Shown here piece by piece: positions 43,126 through 54,287 of a stretch of 64,000 nt of DNA (its first letter is position 1; every line of letters begins with the position of its first letter). A model generated the notes under the pieces. The model saw only the letters and a list, made by a program, of their open reading frames with translations, did no database searches and was not told where the DNA came from. The stretch spans positions 10,854,501 to 10,918,500 of the forward strand of contig NC_088315.1 in assembly GCF_910592395.1 (NCBI RefSeq), written 5' to 3'. Source of the stretch: Lineus longissimus (lineage: Eukaryota > Nemertea > Pilidiophora > Heteronemertea > Lineidae). The translations under genes and the position numbers were made by a program.

Positions 43126-45582
43126 CTAAGTGAGTCGAAAACCACCCTTTGAACAAAGTTCTCTGGTGTTGGCTATCAGAGGAATAGCTATTTCCCCTGA
43201 TGAATAATTCCCAAGATAGTCATCTACATAAAAACAGTTCAGGATAGCATCAACAGCTTCCTTTGGAAAGTAATCCTGGTTGTCCTTTGCCGTCCTTCTC
43301 AAAGCGTAGTTTGCACAACTTGGACTTGAAGTTGCCCCAAACACATGCACAACCATTTGATACTCAATGATTGGTTTCTCCATGTCGCTGTCCTCCCACC
43401 ATAAGAAACGAAGGAGACTGGCATCATCATCTGGTACACGTGCTTGATAAAACATAGACACAATGTCTGCCATTACTACTACCTCATCAGTTCGAAATTT
43501 CAGTAATGTTCCTACCAGCGAGTTGGTCAAGTTGGGTCCTTGCAGCAACTGGTCATTGAGCGAGATTCCTCCATATCTGGCTCCACAGTCGAAAACTACA
43601 CTGAATTTCTTCTTAGTTGGGTGGTACACAGCGTGATGGGGCAAGTACCACACTCTGCCATCATTACGACCTAACTGCTCCTCAGGCACTTTACGAGCAA
43701 AACCTTTGGAAAATACATTGTTCATAAAGGCTGTATATTCAACTTGAAACTCATTGTCCCTGTGAAACCTTTTTCTCAGGAGACCCATCCTTTGCCCAGC
43801 TTGTTTTTTGTTGTCTGGCATAACAACAGTATCGTGTTTGAATGGTAAACCAATCACGTAGTGACCATTCTCGAACTTGCATGATTCAGACACCAATTTA
43901 AGAAATCTCTTGTCCTCCACTGAGTTTTCTTCCTTGTCATTGACTGTACTCTCATTAAAGTCAGTGTTGTAGTAGTTCCTTAACTGCTCATCCAAGGTTA
44001 CCTTAGTGAAACTCACACTAACAGGTGTCGCAGAACTACACGTAGGATTATTACATCCTTTCAAGGGTCCATTGATAGACCAACCAAGCAATGTCTTGAC
44101 TGCATAGGGTCCATCTCCTTCAGACTTAATCACGTCCCAGGGTTCCATAGCCTTAGGAACATCAGTACCAATCAACAAACCAATATCCGAGTCAATCGAC
44201 GGAAGGCGAATCCTTTGAAGATAATACCACTTATCTAAGTCCTTTTGAGTTGGAATGTCCTCCTTGGATACAGGCAACATTTGACGAGTATAAACTACTG
44301 GCAACTTCACAAAAGTGTCACAATTCAAACCACAGATTTCAAGTCCTTTCACTGAAAACGTTTCAACTGGCTTTGAAACATCAGTCATTGTGTTGAGATT
44401 GATTTTTGTCCTCACTCCATTCAGATTTAGACCTTTCATCAACTCCTCAGTACAGAAAGATGCTGAGCTTCCTGAATCTAGAAATGCATAGGCGTTAACT
44501 TGTATGTCACTGTTAACAGCCTTCACAACAACAGGTACAATAGACATGGCACATTGCTTTTCCATACCAGCACAACCGCTATTGACACGAGGACTAATTC
44601 CTGAAGCAATACCTGTCCTATCTTCATCTTGGTTTCGATGCATAACAGTGGGGTGACTTTTCGAGCAGATATGACAAGTAAGCCTGTTACTACAAAACTT
44701 GCTATAATGTCCAGCTTTCTGAAGACAACCAAAACAGAGAGCTTTAGACTTGAGAAAGTCCAGTCTTTCTCCATGAGACTTCGATCGTAACTGGTTACAA
44801 GTCTCTAGCCTGTGATTACCACCACTGCAAAATTCACATCCTTGAATAGTCCCTTTAACAGAAGTGTCACTTGATTGTACCCTACCAGTAATATTACTAA
44901 CTGATGTCAGCTTTACCTTGGACGTCTCCTCAGACTGGGCGTCCGTTACCGATGTAGCATAAGTACCCTTCGATTTCTTGCCAGTGCCTTTGTTTCCTGC
45001 CCTTTTCTTACTCTGATTCTGACCACTGGATGAACTAGGTTTATCTGAAATGTTACCAAAAACTGGTTCATTGAGAATCCTGGATTCCTTATTGACAAAT
45101 TTGACAAAGTCATTGAATTTCACACGCCTGCCATTAGTTCCATCTGTGATTTCAAAAGCATGTTTCCTCCATGCTGACTTTAGCTTATAGGGCAATTTGC
45201 TCACCAATTCCCTGATATTGGTAGGATGATCCAATTCATTGAATTCCATGTCAGACAATGTGTTCTGACATCCTTGCAGAAACAGTGAGTATTTCTTTAA
45301 AGCATCAGCATCCTCTGAAGAAACCGCTGGCCAACTCAAAGCTTTCTCAACGAAAGATGTAGCTATCTTGTAGTCACTACCAAAGTTCTCCTTTAACAAG
45401 TCCATAGACTTCCTGTAACCAACAGCGGGAGCCAAACAAAGACAACTATGCACCAAATCTCTGGCCTCACCACCAGTATATTTATTGTTCGAGATAATAA
45501 ATGCGATATTTGCAACTATCTGTTTTGCCCTCAATACCATGCTCAAATGCTCTGACAAATAGCTTGTACTCCAAGGGATCAC
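43126..45582 (-). pseudogene. pol: BEL Gag (C-terminal), protease and RT
   Basis: 818 codons. It starts inside Gag (YTGGEARDLVHSCLCLAP). CCHC/CCCH knuckles follow (CEFCSGGNHRLETC, CFGCLQKAGHYSKFC, CHICSKSHPTVMH). The protease has AFLDSGSSASFC. RT has VVFDCGARYGGISLNDQLL, MADIVSMFYQARV and catalytic FYVDDYLGN. It ends at a UAG immediately before the RNase H half, in the same frame. The first ~30 codons (MIPWSTSYLSEHLSMVL...) are out-of-frame with Gag, and the true upstream Gag sequence is in the 45482-45709 frame. Confidence 0.9.
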
Positions 45583-45709
45583 CAGAAAACACAGATATTT
45601 TACGAGATGGAAGTGACGACTTTAATGTCTGTTTCACAAGAGTCTGGGTATCGCCCCATATCGATTCACACCGAGCCGGCTCAACAGTCGGTTCAGTCGG
45701 CCTACCCAT
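45482..45709 (-). pseudogene. gag: BEL Gag, central piece in another frame
   Basis: It reads LPSRKISVFSGDPLEYKLFV and FEHGIEGKTDSCKYRIYYLEQ up to a stop. This is the conserved Pao-type Gag segment (F.GDP..Y..F...F...I) that should precede YTGGEARDLV. A small insertion near 45490 causes the frame change. Confidence 0.75.
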
Positions 45710-46292
45710 CGCACCACTCTCCTCATCGTGACAGTACTTTTATGCTTCAATGTTTCGGCATATGATTTGTGTGGTTTGTTATCGGCATTTGCTTTTAATT
45801 CTCTCGTGTCATGTGAACACTTTTCCACCATCTCTTGCATCTGAATCATTTTGTGTTCTAAACTATAGAATCTCTCAGCCAACGATATATTGTTCAGTTC
45901 CTCAGGTGGGGATCGTGGAATTTCCGCAAGCCTAGTTGCCGAAATCACGATTCTCGGCATTTTATTCACTTTGTCAAGCTTTCTCAGTGCGGCAATGATA
46001 TCACTAGTACAATGTATGCCAATACAGGATCATCAATAATTGGTAGGCCAGTATCTTCCTCCTGTGGGGCGGTATCTAGCTGTATCAGAAGACCCTGCAT
46101 CGTTCTCGGCGCGTTCTGGTTCCCCGATTCGACGTGCTTGTCATTATGATCTCCCTCTCTTCGTGTCATTTTCAGGTCAGGGCTTCCTAATCCCTCCTGT
46201 GGGGAACGCTGATTTCCTTTACACTTTCCACCAGCTTGTCTCGGTGTTTCTGTGGTCCCGGAAAAGTGATCGGTTATTGTTTTCGAAGCCAT
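45634..46292 (-). pseudogene. N-terminal region of the BEL polyprotein (unusual leader)
   Basis: Two overlapping frames. 46292-45984 starts MASKTITDHFSGTTETPR and has Pro/Glu-rich sequence. 45969-45634 has PRIVISATRLAEIPRSPPEE and a coiled-coil-like LEHKMIQMQEMVEKCSHDT. Frame changes near 45990 and 45715 would join them to Gag. The PRIVISATRLAEIPR module is not a usual BEL Gag feature and resembles N-terminal modules of other retroelement ORF1 proteins. It could be captured sequence or a separate adjoining gene. Confidence 0.45.
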
Positions 46293-46589
46293 TAGAGCGG
46301 AACGGAATTCCGGCTATGGTGACTACTGTTGTTCTTTCGGTGTCACATACACACACGTATACGCATACAATGTACATGTATGTAAGTCCTGTTCACACTC
46401 AGTGAAAAAACTTCCCTCACTATTTCTTCAAAGAAGTAGGAATGGAACCTCCTTCAAAAGAATAACACCTAGACCTCACTTTTCTATAATGTACGACGTA
46501 TGTCTCCTCATCATCTAGTCAATAGGAGACAAGGTGTTTCCAAGATAAACAGCTTTTTATCAAAGCAGGCTAATCGAAACAACCGCCGT
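46293..46589. other. Spacer with (CA/TA) microsatellite
   Basis: A short acacacacgtatacgcat-type microsatellite is at about 46345-46385. No gene and no BEL 5' LTR seen. Confidence 0.4.
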
Positions 46590-46770
46590 GGCAGCCATCT
46601 TGTATCTGTATATACCTCATAGTCCTTCTTCCTAATTGCATCTCCATATTACAGTCGTTGATTATAAGTGGAATTAGATTGTTTTGAGTCCTATACGGTA
46701 GACCCGTAATTTTCCTAACCCGCTTCCTCCACGCTCTACATACATTTTCAATAGAATGAGATGTTGTGTC
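46590..46770 (-). pseudogene. LINE RT C-terminal fragment (minus)
   Basis: The translation NVCRAWRKRVRKITGLPYRT aligns by eye with DLYIAWRKCIRQVLCLSYRT encoded on the plus strand at about 48430-48490. It is therefore a small inverted piece of the same LINE family lying head to head with the longer copy. Confidence 0.7.
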
Positions 46771-46864
46771 CACACTGGGGATATAGAAAAATTCCACGAT
46801 GATATAATATCGGCATGCGTTAGGGCAGGTGATGAAACCATACCTTTTAGTAATAAGAGTACCT

Positions 46865-48877
46865 TTCGCGGTAGAGCAGGTTGGGACGAAGAAATCAGTG
46901 AGCAAAAGTGACGGGCTCAGTTTTGGCATGAGTTATGGAAGGAAAATGGGAGACCAAGAAATGGTTACGTCGCAGACATACGTCGCCACACTAGGGCACA
47001 TTATCATTTAGCAGTAAAACGGGTGAAAAGAATCAAGATAAGGTAGCTGCAGAAAAATTGGCAAATACTAGCGGTATTAAAGAGTAGTAAGGAATTCTGG
47101 ACAGATGTAAAGAAAATAAAAGGTACAGGTCGTGTGACACCTAATACTATGGACGGTGTTGAGGGGAGTGAGGCGATATGTCAAGTTTTTGCAAATAAAT
47201 TCAGTAGGTTATACAACTCAGTTCCGTATGAAGTTGATGAAATGCATGAGTGGAAAATGAGTCTAAATGATAGTATTTTACAAAATTGCTGTGTTGGTCA
47301 ATGCCAAAATGATGATCGAGTTAATGTGCATGAAGTTATTCAGGGGGTTAAACAGCTTAAAGCGGGAAAGAAAGACAGTATTTCAGACATTAGATCTGAT
47401 CATTTTATAAATGGTGGTCCTAAACTTTATACGTATATATCGTTTCTGCTTAGTTCGATGATCTCACATGGTTACTGTCCTACCAATTTTACAAGGTCTA
47501 AGGTAATACCGATACCTAAAAATAATAGGAAGTCTTTATGTTCATCAGAGAATTATAGAGGTATTTCTCTGAGCAGCATTATTGGCAAGATTCTCGATAA
47601 CATCTGATTAAAGAAGTACAATTCTATTTTATCTACATCTGACTCCCAGTTTGGTTTTAAGGCTGGGATGTCAACGGCTACATGCAACACTGTTGTGAAT
47701 GAGGTTATAGAATATTACAATAGCTGCAAAACTGCAGTCTACTGTGTTATGCTTGATGCAAGTCGGGCCTTCGATTGTGTTCATTTCATTAAATGATTTA
47801 GGGTATTGATGAAGAAAGGCCTATGCCCTTTAATTGCACGACTTCTGGCCAATTTATATACAAATCAGATCATGCAAGTACAGTGGGGTGAGGTTTTATC
47901 GATGGAATTCTCAGTTAGGAATGGTGTGAAACAAGGGGGTGTATTATCACCAGTATTGTTCGGAATATATCTTGACGAACTCATACATAAATTGGGTAAA
48001 TCTGGGGTTGGCTGACACATTGGCAGCATGTTCTTTGGCGCCTTTGCCTATGCAGATGATGCCATCATTTTAGCGCCGTCATTAATCGGGCTTAGGAAAA
48101 TGTTGAAGGTTGCAAGTGAGTTCTCGATTGAGTATATGATTTCTTTCAACGCGTTGAAAAGCAAATTTCTTGTATTTGGGTGTAATGATCCTCAACCCGA
48201 TGTGGTTTTTCAAGGTAATGCAATCAGAGTATCCCAAGAGGAAATTCATTTAGGGATACTTCTGGGTCATGATGTACGACGTAGGCGGATACAACTATGT
48301 ATAAATGATGTCTATATTAATGTCTCAGTTTAGATTTGCCAACTACAGCACAAGATATAGACTTTTTAAAACCTTATGTATGTCCCTATATGGATACCAA
48401 CTATTAGACATGTCAAAACCGTATATGGAAGACCTCTACATCGCATGGCGTAAATGCATCAGACAGGTATTGTGTCTCTCTTACCGTACACATAATGAGC
48501 TATTAACAGATATCATTCAAGATTGCTGTATTCAAAAACAATTGGAAAAGAGAATGGTGAAATTCGTAAGTGGCTTGTTTGTTGTAAAAAACAAGTACAC
48601 TCGGAAATGTATCCAGTTGATAGTTGCAAGCAGCAGTTCACCACTAGGGAAAACGTTTACCTACATTATTCATAAATATAATTGGAATAGGTACAATTTG
48701 CCACTTTTAGGATATATGTTAGATGAGGTTTATAAATTGCCAGGTCAAACGAGGGTGGGATTTCAAATTATGGAACTTTTAGAAATAAGGGATCAGGGGA
48801 GCAACTTTTTGTCGTCTACTGAAATAAAAATACTTCTAGATTTTAGTGTACAATGTAAGTGTGAATACTTTGATTGA
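46865..48877 (+). pseudogene. Non-LTR retrotransposon reverse transcriptase, decayed copy 1
   Basis: It starts in the linker before RT (NGRPRNGYVADIRRHTRAHY). RT blocks follow: KVIPIPKN/ENYRGISLSSIIGKILD, SQFGFKAGMSTATC, LDASRAFDCVHF (motif A), RNGVKQGGVLSPVLFGIYLD (motif B) and GAFAYADDAIILAPS (motif C), then the C-terminal AWRKCIRQ domain. Three in-frame stops (47605-47607, about 47794-47796, 48013-48015; all TGA) and a frameshift near 48310 interrupt it. The clade is not assigned; it is not the CR1/L2-like family of 13111-23865. No endonuclease part is present. Confidence 0.85.
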
Positions 48878-49106
48878 TTTTTCTATAAGACTTGTAATAC
48901 TAGGAGAGGATGTCTTTGTGTAGAAAGTTATGACGAGAAATTGGTTGTTCTTTTGTTGGCACCCGCACAAAATGTTCATGCACGTTCACAATATTTCTGT
49001 ACTTATAGTACGTATAAACATATCTATATATATATTGAAAATATGATTAAATCCCATCACACCTACCAAAAATCTAATCCAGATTTGCCGGAAACACGGA
49101 TTTTAT
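48878..49106. other. Flank carrying the left target duplication
   Basis: AT-rich, probably the LINE 3' end with a short (TA) run at about 49023-49033. It ends in cggattttat (49097-49106), the left copy of the 10-bp duplication of the next element. Confidence 0.5.
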
Positions 49107-50117
49107 GAATCTAGGTAATAAAGGTACAGGAAAAAAGGTACAGGAAAAAAAGGTACGGAAATAAAGGTACAGGAAAAAAAAGTACAGGAAATAAAAGTAC
49201 CGGAAATAGAGGTACCGGAAAAAAGGTACTGGGAAAAATAGGTACACAAAATGATATAAATAGGTAAAAAAAGGTACACAATTTTTGTTTTTGAATATTT
49301 TTGAATTCTCTTTTTTTCTATTCATAACTTTAACTTTATTTGTTGCGTAAGCATTGCATAGGCCTTAGAAATAGGCATATCAATAATCAAATTTCCAGTA
49401 TACCGTTATGGTGAAAACACAGCTATCAAGATCATGATGATTGTAAAGATTCTAGGACAATTCCCTCTGCAAAAGGGTTAACTGATAAATGTACCAGTGT
49501 TCAAGTTAAATTGCAATTAATCAAATAGCATTCATCATAGAGCTGGACCCAATTAACAATATGCCTGGCCAATTAGGTCTTAACAGACAAATTATTAGAT
49601 TTAAGACCAAACACAAGCTATTTAGGGAAATTGGCGAGAATCTTAATCACAGGTAGGATGCCAGGTGCGCACCCCCCCCCCCCCCCCCCACCCCATTCCC
49701 AAGATCCTGGATCCGCCCCTGATAAGAATACGACACGAGTACTTTAAAATAAAAAAAAACGTGAATGTAGTTATTACCAAAAAAAACGTCAGCTCCCCTG
49801 TTGGGCAACTTCTTCCATGAATTTCCTCATATTAATTCCGTAACAAAATTGTTCGCAATGTATTAAACTATTTTACGGCACCACCTATAGTCACAGAAGA
49901 AGAAAAATGGGCAAGAAGAGATTAAGACATAGGCCGAGTCTGAACCAGTTGAAGAGAATAATATTCTAAAAAAAATGTGTACTTTTTTACCTACTTATGC
50001 CATTTTCTGTACCTTTTTTTCCGATACCTTTTTTCCCGGTACCTTTATTTCCAGTACTTTTATTTCCTGTACCTTTATTTCCGTACCTTTTTTTCCTATA
50101 CCTTTTTTACCGAATAC
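49107..50117. mobile_element. Mutator-like non-autonomous foldback element, 10-bp TSD
   Basis: 1011 bp flanked by direct repeats cggattttat at 49097-49106 and 50118-50127. The long terminal inverted repeats (about 49107-49275 and 49972-50117) consist of degenerate ~12-14 bp subrepeats of ggtacaggaaaaa. The interior is AT-rich with a poly-C run at about 49674-49690 and no transposase. A 9-10 bp TSD with long TIRs is the signature of Mutator-like elements. The subrepeat structure of the arms is also typical of foldback elements. Confidence 0.75.
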
Positions 50118-50127
50118 CGGATTTTAT

Positions 50128-50581
50128 ATACATGACGTGGACCGCATGAATTATTCGTATCTTATTGTAAAAAGAGTTGATGTGAACACTGCCGCATATC
50201 GAACCGCACATTAAAATCCGAGAGTGACTAACACTGAGGGAGTCCGATGATCATTTACTTTCAGAGGAAGAAGTTGGACATATTATTGATTTTCTCTGCA
50301 CGAATTAATTTAGAAAATTATTGTAAACTGTAATATCTATTGCTGCACTTAAGGTTTGAAGTTCATGCACTTCGCACAGTATTTTGTAGCTGTACTTTTA
50401 TGTCCGAAAATAAACATAGACCTACATAATTAACCTTTTCGTTGCCAAGCACCTGTGGTTGAAAATGTCTTTTGTGACCATGTGCCAACTGCAACCCCAG
50501 TCGTTTTGGGCAAATGACTGTTCTGTATCGCAGGAATCTATCGGTAGAAGTGCGGTTTGAATACATAGATTTTGTCTCAAT
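50128..50581. other. Spacer before duplicated segment A; no gene seen
   Basis: AT-rich. A 140-codon minus frame (50363-50785) spans the edge of the duplicated segment but has no recognisable domain, and the matching part of segment B does not keep it open. Confidence 0.4.
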
Positions 50582-51905
50582 TCCTGGCAGAAAATTGTAA
50601 ATGTCTAAAACTTCACTGTCTGTTTTTAAAATTTTATTATGACTTATTATAACAATTTTTAAAGATACATTCGTATTTTTTTCTTCCCTTTTCCTTGGCT
50701 GCATCTTCGCGAATTTTTGGACTCTCAATTCACCAAGTACAGAAAAAAAGAAATTCCAATTAGTGGTAAGATACAGAATGAGCAACTATATTCAAATATT
50801 GATAGGTATATGACCAAGCGCAGTATGTCTGTATCGATTAAGCAGAATTCAAAATATATAATATGTTTCCAAAACATGATAAAGAAGTTCAACAATTGAA
50901 ACAATTGAACAATTGAAAGGGTGATTTACTGCATGGTTTGAAAGATAAAGTTAGCAGACAGCAATGACACGTGATGAGGATAAGCCTGCAAGACTGCGCT
51001 ATTCCAGCAGAGGTTACCTCAAATCAGTCACATCCTAGTTCTCAATTCGCTGGTATGATCACGTGTTGGTAGAAGACAGATGATGAAAACAAGTTGTTGC
51101 AACAAATGCCAATCTTTCCATTATGTTTGGCAACGGTTGTAACCCTCTACTGGCTTTGGAGTAACCGAGTGCAACAGTCATCACCACAAGTGCAACACTA
51201 TCTCATAGAGCTCGAAAGTATCAACGTCGTCTGCTATAGAAATGACATACGGCCTTGTAATAATGCCTTGTATTGCTAAGATGATGTACGTCTGTTAGAT
51301 ACCAACTCCATGTTTTACTTGGAAATTCGGAATGCGATATGGACGAATCTAACGGAAACAAGGATAGGAATTGATAATGCTAAATCAAGCTTTCAACCAT
51401 ATACATGTACTAATCATTTTCATGCAAGGATGACATCAAAGGAGGCAAAGAATGCCCAGCTTCAGATGTCTGTTGTTCAGACAGTTTACATTGAGTAAAT
51501 CGTACGGGTCTAAGAAAAGAGCTTCCTACATTAATCTTCTGCTTTTTTTGCACTTGAAAACTCCGTGTCAGTCCGACCTCCCGTTTCTGAGATATGACCG
51601 TTTTGAGACATGACGTCCAATTTTAACTTTTGGGACACAACTTCAGCGTTTCGGTTGCCACTAAAAGCGTCTTCTTTGGGATTTCGCAAGGAATGAATGA
51701 AATTCTTGAATGCTAACGTCGTGCTACCTACAGCGCATGTAATTCTTGCCATCAGCTTATTACCTATCATCGTACTTTGCGTTTAGAGTAGTACAATTGC
51801 ATGTGTGCTGTTCTATTCGATAAGGATTATGATCAGAGGGCTAAGAATAGTATTGGTTGGGGGGGGGGGGGGCTTGCTTAGAAAAAGTGCATTAATGGAC
51901 TCGCG

Positions 51906-51913
51906 TATAAATA
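51906..51913 (+). promoter_or_regulatory. TATA-like box in copy A
   Basis: cgcgTATAAATAgccatgat is conserved with copy B (57639-57646) despite surrounding divergence. A related TATAAATAG is at 53670. It could be the core promoter of the gene carrying the PAN-like exon, but no transcript start is demonstrable. Confidence 0.35.
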
Positions 51914-52504
51914 GCCATGATCAAATTTTTATACACTGTGGCTATTGACATTTTGAGTTATCATGGTCTCCGGTCACTTCGTCACTTGGTCGTCAAATTC
52001 GAATGGCGTAGTGACTGTATCCATTGATGGGTTGAAACTAAAGGTTTAAAATAAAGAACTAATATAAATACAGTCAGCAGGCATCACTCTCCTTTGTTGT
52101 ATCATTGGCATAGTTGATAGGCAAATTCTGTATTCACCTCGGAAAATACAATTTGCCTTTCAATCCAAGCTTAAAGAGTCGTTTCAGAAGAACGTAAATC
52201 AAATTATCTGCATCGGCTATCTTGAGAAGCGTTTTAGTCATCTCGATTAGCAAAACATCATGACAAAGTACCCTCATGAGATGAAGACTGTTTATCAGTT
52301 CTTATCTTAACCAGAACTCATTCAAGACATTCATCTAATGTTACATTTTATTCATTGGACACTGAATAATAAAAATAATAATTATGAGACTTATATAGTT
52401 CTTAATCCAACTGGTTTCAGTCGCTCAGAGCGCTTCACATTATTAAAATGTGGTAAGAATCAGAAATAAAGAGATCAGCATGGGTGTTACTCGGAGACAG
52501 GCAG

Positions 52505-52737
52505 GTTTTGAACATGTGGTCGATAACTTGGCTTTCAAACGTGCCGATTTAAAAATGAAGAGCCAAACCTTAAGCCAAATCGGGTGTGTTGTCGTGTGTC
52601 TCATAACAAAAGGATGTCTCACTGTTAATTACTGGCATGATGGAGACATTTATTGCCGATTGAGTAAGCGGAGGGGGAGGTGTATGGAAAAGGGTGAACT
52701 TGGTGACCATCAGGGATCAAGAATGCTTCAAAAGAAG
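52505..52737 (+). CDS. PAN/apple-like domain exon
   Basis: The acceptor is agacaggcag (AG at 52499-52500 or 52503-52504) and the donor is aagaag before gtaata (52738). The frame reads FEHVVDNLAFKRADLK, then GCVVVCLITKGCLTVNYW and DIYCRLSKRRG. The Cys-x3-Cys-x5-Cys...NYW...Cys-x-Leu pattern is that of PAN/apple modules, extracellular protein- or carbohydrate-binding domains common in expanded invertebrate secreted-protein families. No other exon of the gene was identified with confidence. A frame at 51109-51279 has a signal-peptide-like start (PIFPLCLATVVTLYWLW). In copy B this exon is deleted after about 13 codons, so only copy A could encode it. Confidence 0.45.
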
Positions 52738-53090
52738 GTAATAGGCCATCAAAACAACTTCATCTGATATCTTTTGAACTTGTTAAGATGTCAACAAAGG
52801 TGTTTGAAGCTTGATTCCAATTGTTTACCATCTCGGTAATTTCCATTTTCTCTCGAAGCCAGCAACTGGTCAGATTTCCGGCGCCATTAACGGAAGTTTT
52901 CTCCTGCTACTTTTTCTACTTTTTCTTAAACCCCGTTAGAGTCGTGGTCAGTCGAAGCGATTATATGCGTGAGGGAGGGGGGATGCAATATGCACAATCG
53001 TCTTTTATCTCTAGTTGTCTTCTAGGTGGTCAACTGTGTGTCCTTCCAAATAGGAAACATGTTTGTTGTCCATGTATATAGGGCAGTTAG

Positions 53091-53696
53091 ATTCAATCTG
53101 GCACATGTCCGAGTGTTGGAAATACTACATAATTGTTCTGAATATTTCTCTCTCTGACTCTATGGTATTATTCATGCTAAAAACAATGCAGGGTCAAAGA
53201 TAATTGACTTTGAAATAAGCTCAAATGCGTAGAAATAAGTGTCGATGTGACTAATGCAAGTATCAATTCGTGTCTTGTACCCCCCCCCCCTCCTCAAGGG
53301 TACGACACCTTATCACCCTATAACGACATCTTAAGGCTCAAGCATCACCCTTTTTTCACCAATGCTACTTTTTCTTTCGTCAAGACATCACCATCAACAA
53401 TATATCAGTTATCACCGTCATATAAAGTAACCGAACTAATTTTACTGGGTAAGGCTGTATGTTCGACAAGACATCGACACATTAGCATCCTTTTTCTTTC
53501 CAGCTTCGCCAAATTTTCACTAAAGGAAAAATAAATACTACTCAAGCATCGGCAAAGATTAGTGGTGATAGCTTAACTACCCTTGGGGGGGGGGGGGGGG
53601 GGGGTACAAGAAACGAATTGATACTTGCATAAAACGTCATCAATATCTTATGCAAATGACCTTGTGAGCTATAAATAGTAACTTTGCGGAATGCTA
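53091..53696. other. Spacer with homopolymer runs
   Basis: C-run at 53280-53290 and G-run at about 53585-53603. In between, cctaatgcaagtatcaattcg (about 53250) is nearly inverted at about 53610-53630 (acgaattgatacttgcat), giving a ~380-bp stem-loop-like structure that also pairs the C-run with the G-run. A TATAAATAG is at 53670. No gene recognised. Confidence 0.5.
53247..53633. mobile_element. Small inverted-repeat (MITE-like) element with C-run/G-run ends
   Basis: Left end atgcaagtatcaattcgtgtcttgtacccccccccc... and right end ...ggggggggtacaagaaacgaattgatacttgcat are inverted copies of about 35 bp. Both include the homopolymer and the tcttgtac/gtacaaga motif. The interior frame (53247-53534) shows no domain. 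Confidence 0.65.
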
Positions 53697-54287
53697 TTAT
53701 GAGAAATGGAGGTCTCTTGAGTTGGAGATGATATTCTCGTTTTTTATGATTGATAAATGGAAAATTGTTGTTCTGTTCATAATGTTGTTTGAGCTCTTAA
53801 CGAATGGCCTCCTGTTTATTCATTGCCACAATACTAATGGCACCACCAAATTCTGAAAGATTGTATATCGTTGCCATCATGAAGCAGCCAACTAAAGATG
53901 GAGATGACTCATATCCGAGGTGAGATTAGTTCAATAATTGAAGTCATAATGAGTACTAGTTCAGTAATTGAACACAGAAAATAATAAAAACCTAAAACTA
54001 TTTATTTGAAATATATGATACATCTGTGATAAAGTGGAGTGGTCACAATTGTCCAGAAACTATCGCCGATAAACCACAGAGTAAACTTAACAAACAGCAT
54101 TGGCAGTGGAGAGTGACATGGATCAAGAACTCTTTGAGAATACCCAAAAAGTATCTGTAAAAGCACGTCTGACTAGTCATAGAGAAGAACTCGAGGGTAA
54201 CATGACAGTGAACTGTATAGTGGCATACAAAAACGTTGATAGAGATACTCAATTTCAGGTAGCATGACCAAATTGCGCCAGAAGGGC
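53697..54287. repeat. Duplicated segment C1 with two conserved short ORFs
   Basis: It matches 62200-62813 at roughly 90%. Both copies hold a 14-codon ATG frame (53879; KQPTKDGDDSYPR) ending at a possible donor (gaggtgag). Both also hold a 49-codon ATG frame (54118-54267; DQELFENTQKVS...). Confidence 0.75.
54118..54267 (+). CDS. Short ORF, 49 aa, copy in C1
   Basis: The ATG-to-TGA frame is conserved in both C1 and C2 with no indel. The two copies differ by about eight amino-acid-changing and one silent substitution, which does not suggest purifying selection. The end reads CAG GTA GCA TGA, so the true feature may be an exon with a donor at CAG/GTA. It is hydrophilic with no recognised domain. 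It may be only neutral repeat sequence. Confidence 0.2.
   Translation: MDQELFENTQKVSVKARLTSHREELEGNMTVNCIVAYKNVDRDTQFQVA

Larger units (their letters stand above)
39424..46292 (-). mobile_element. BEL/Pao LTR retrotransposon, damaged
   Basis: Minus-strand Gag-protease-RT-RNase H-integrase in the BEL/Pao order and style. There is an in-frame UAG between RT and RNase H (43126-43128) and frame changes near 45490, 45710 and 45990 in gag. The 5' LTR was not found, so the element may be 5' truncated. It is bounded on the left by the foldback element and on the right by LINE fragments. Confidence 0.8.
50582..53090. repeat. Segmental duplication, copy A
   Basis: Blocks matching segment B include aaactKcactgtctg and ttggctgcatcttcgcgaat (about 50582-50860 against 54664-54960) and gacacgtgatgagga (about 50965 against 55062). 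The stretch ggaatgaRtgaaatt to the Harbinger site (51690-51830 against 55793-55939) and the TATA region to the PAN exon (51840-52530 against 57575-58200) also match. Copy A has a ~80-bp insert (about 52364-52444, ending gctcagagcgcttcacatta) that copy B lacks and that resembles a short interspersed tail. A poly-G run is at about 51859-51871. Confidence 0.75.

Noticed and set aside
46865-48877. UGA recoding (Cys or selenocysteine) in the LINE RT
   Set aside because: A frameshift is also present and copy 2 has ordinary sense codons at comparable sites; decay is simpler.
50363-50785. 140-codon minus-strand frame as a gene
   Set aside because: It has no domain, and the duplicated part is not kept open in copy B.
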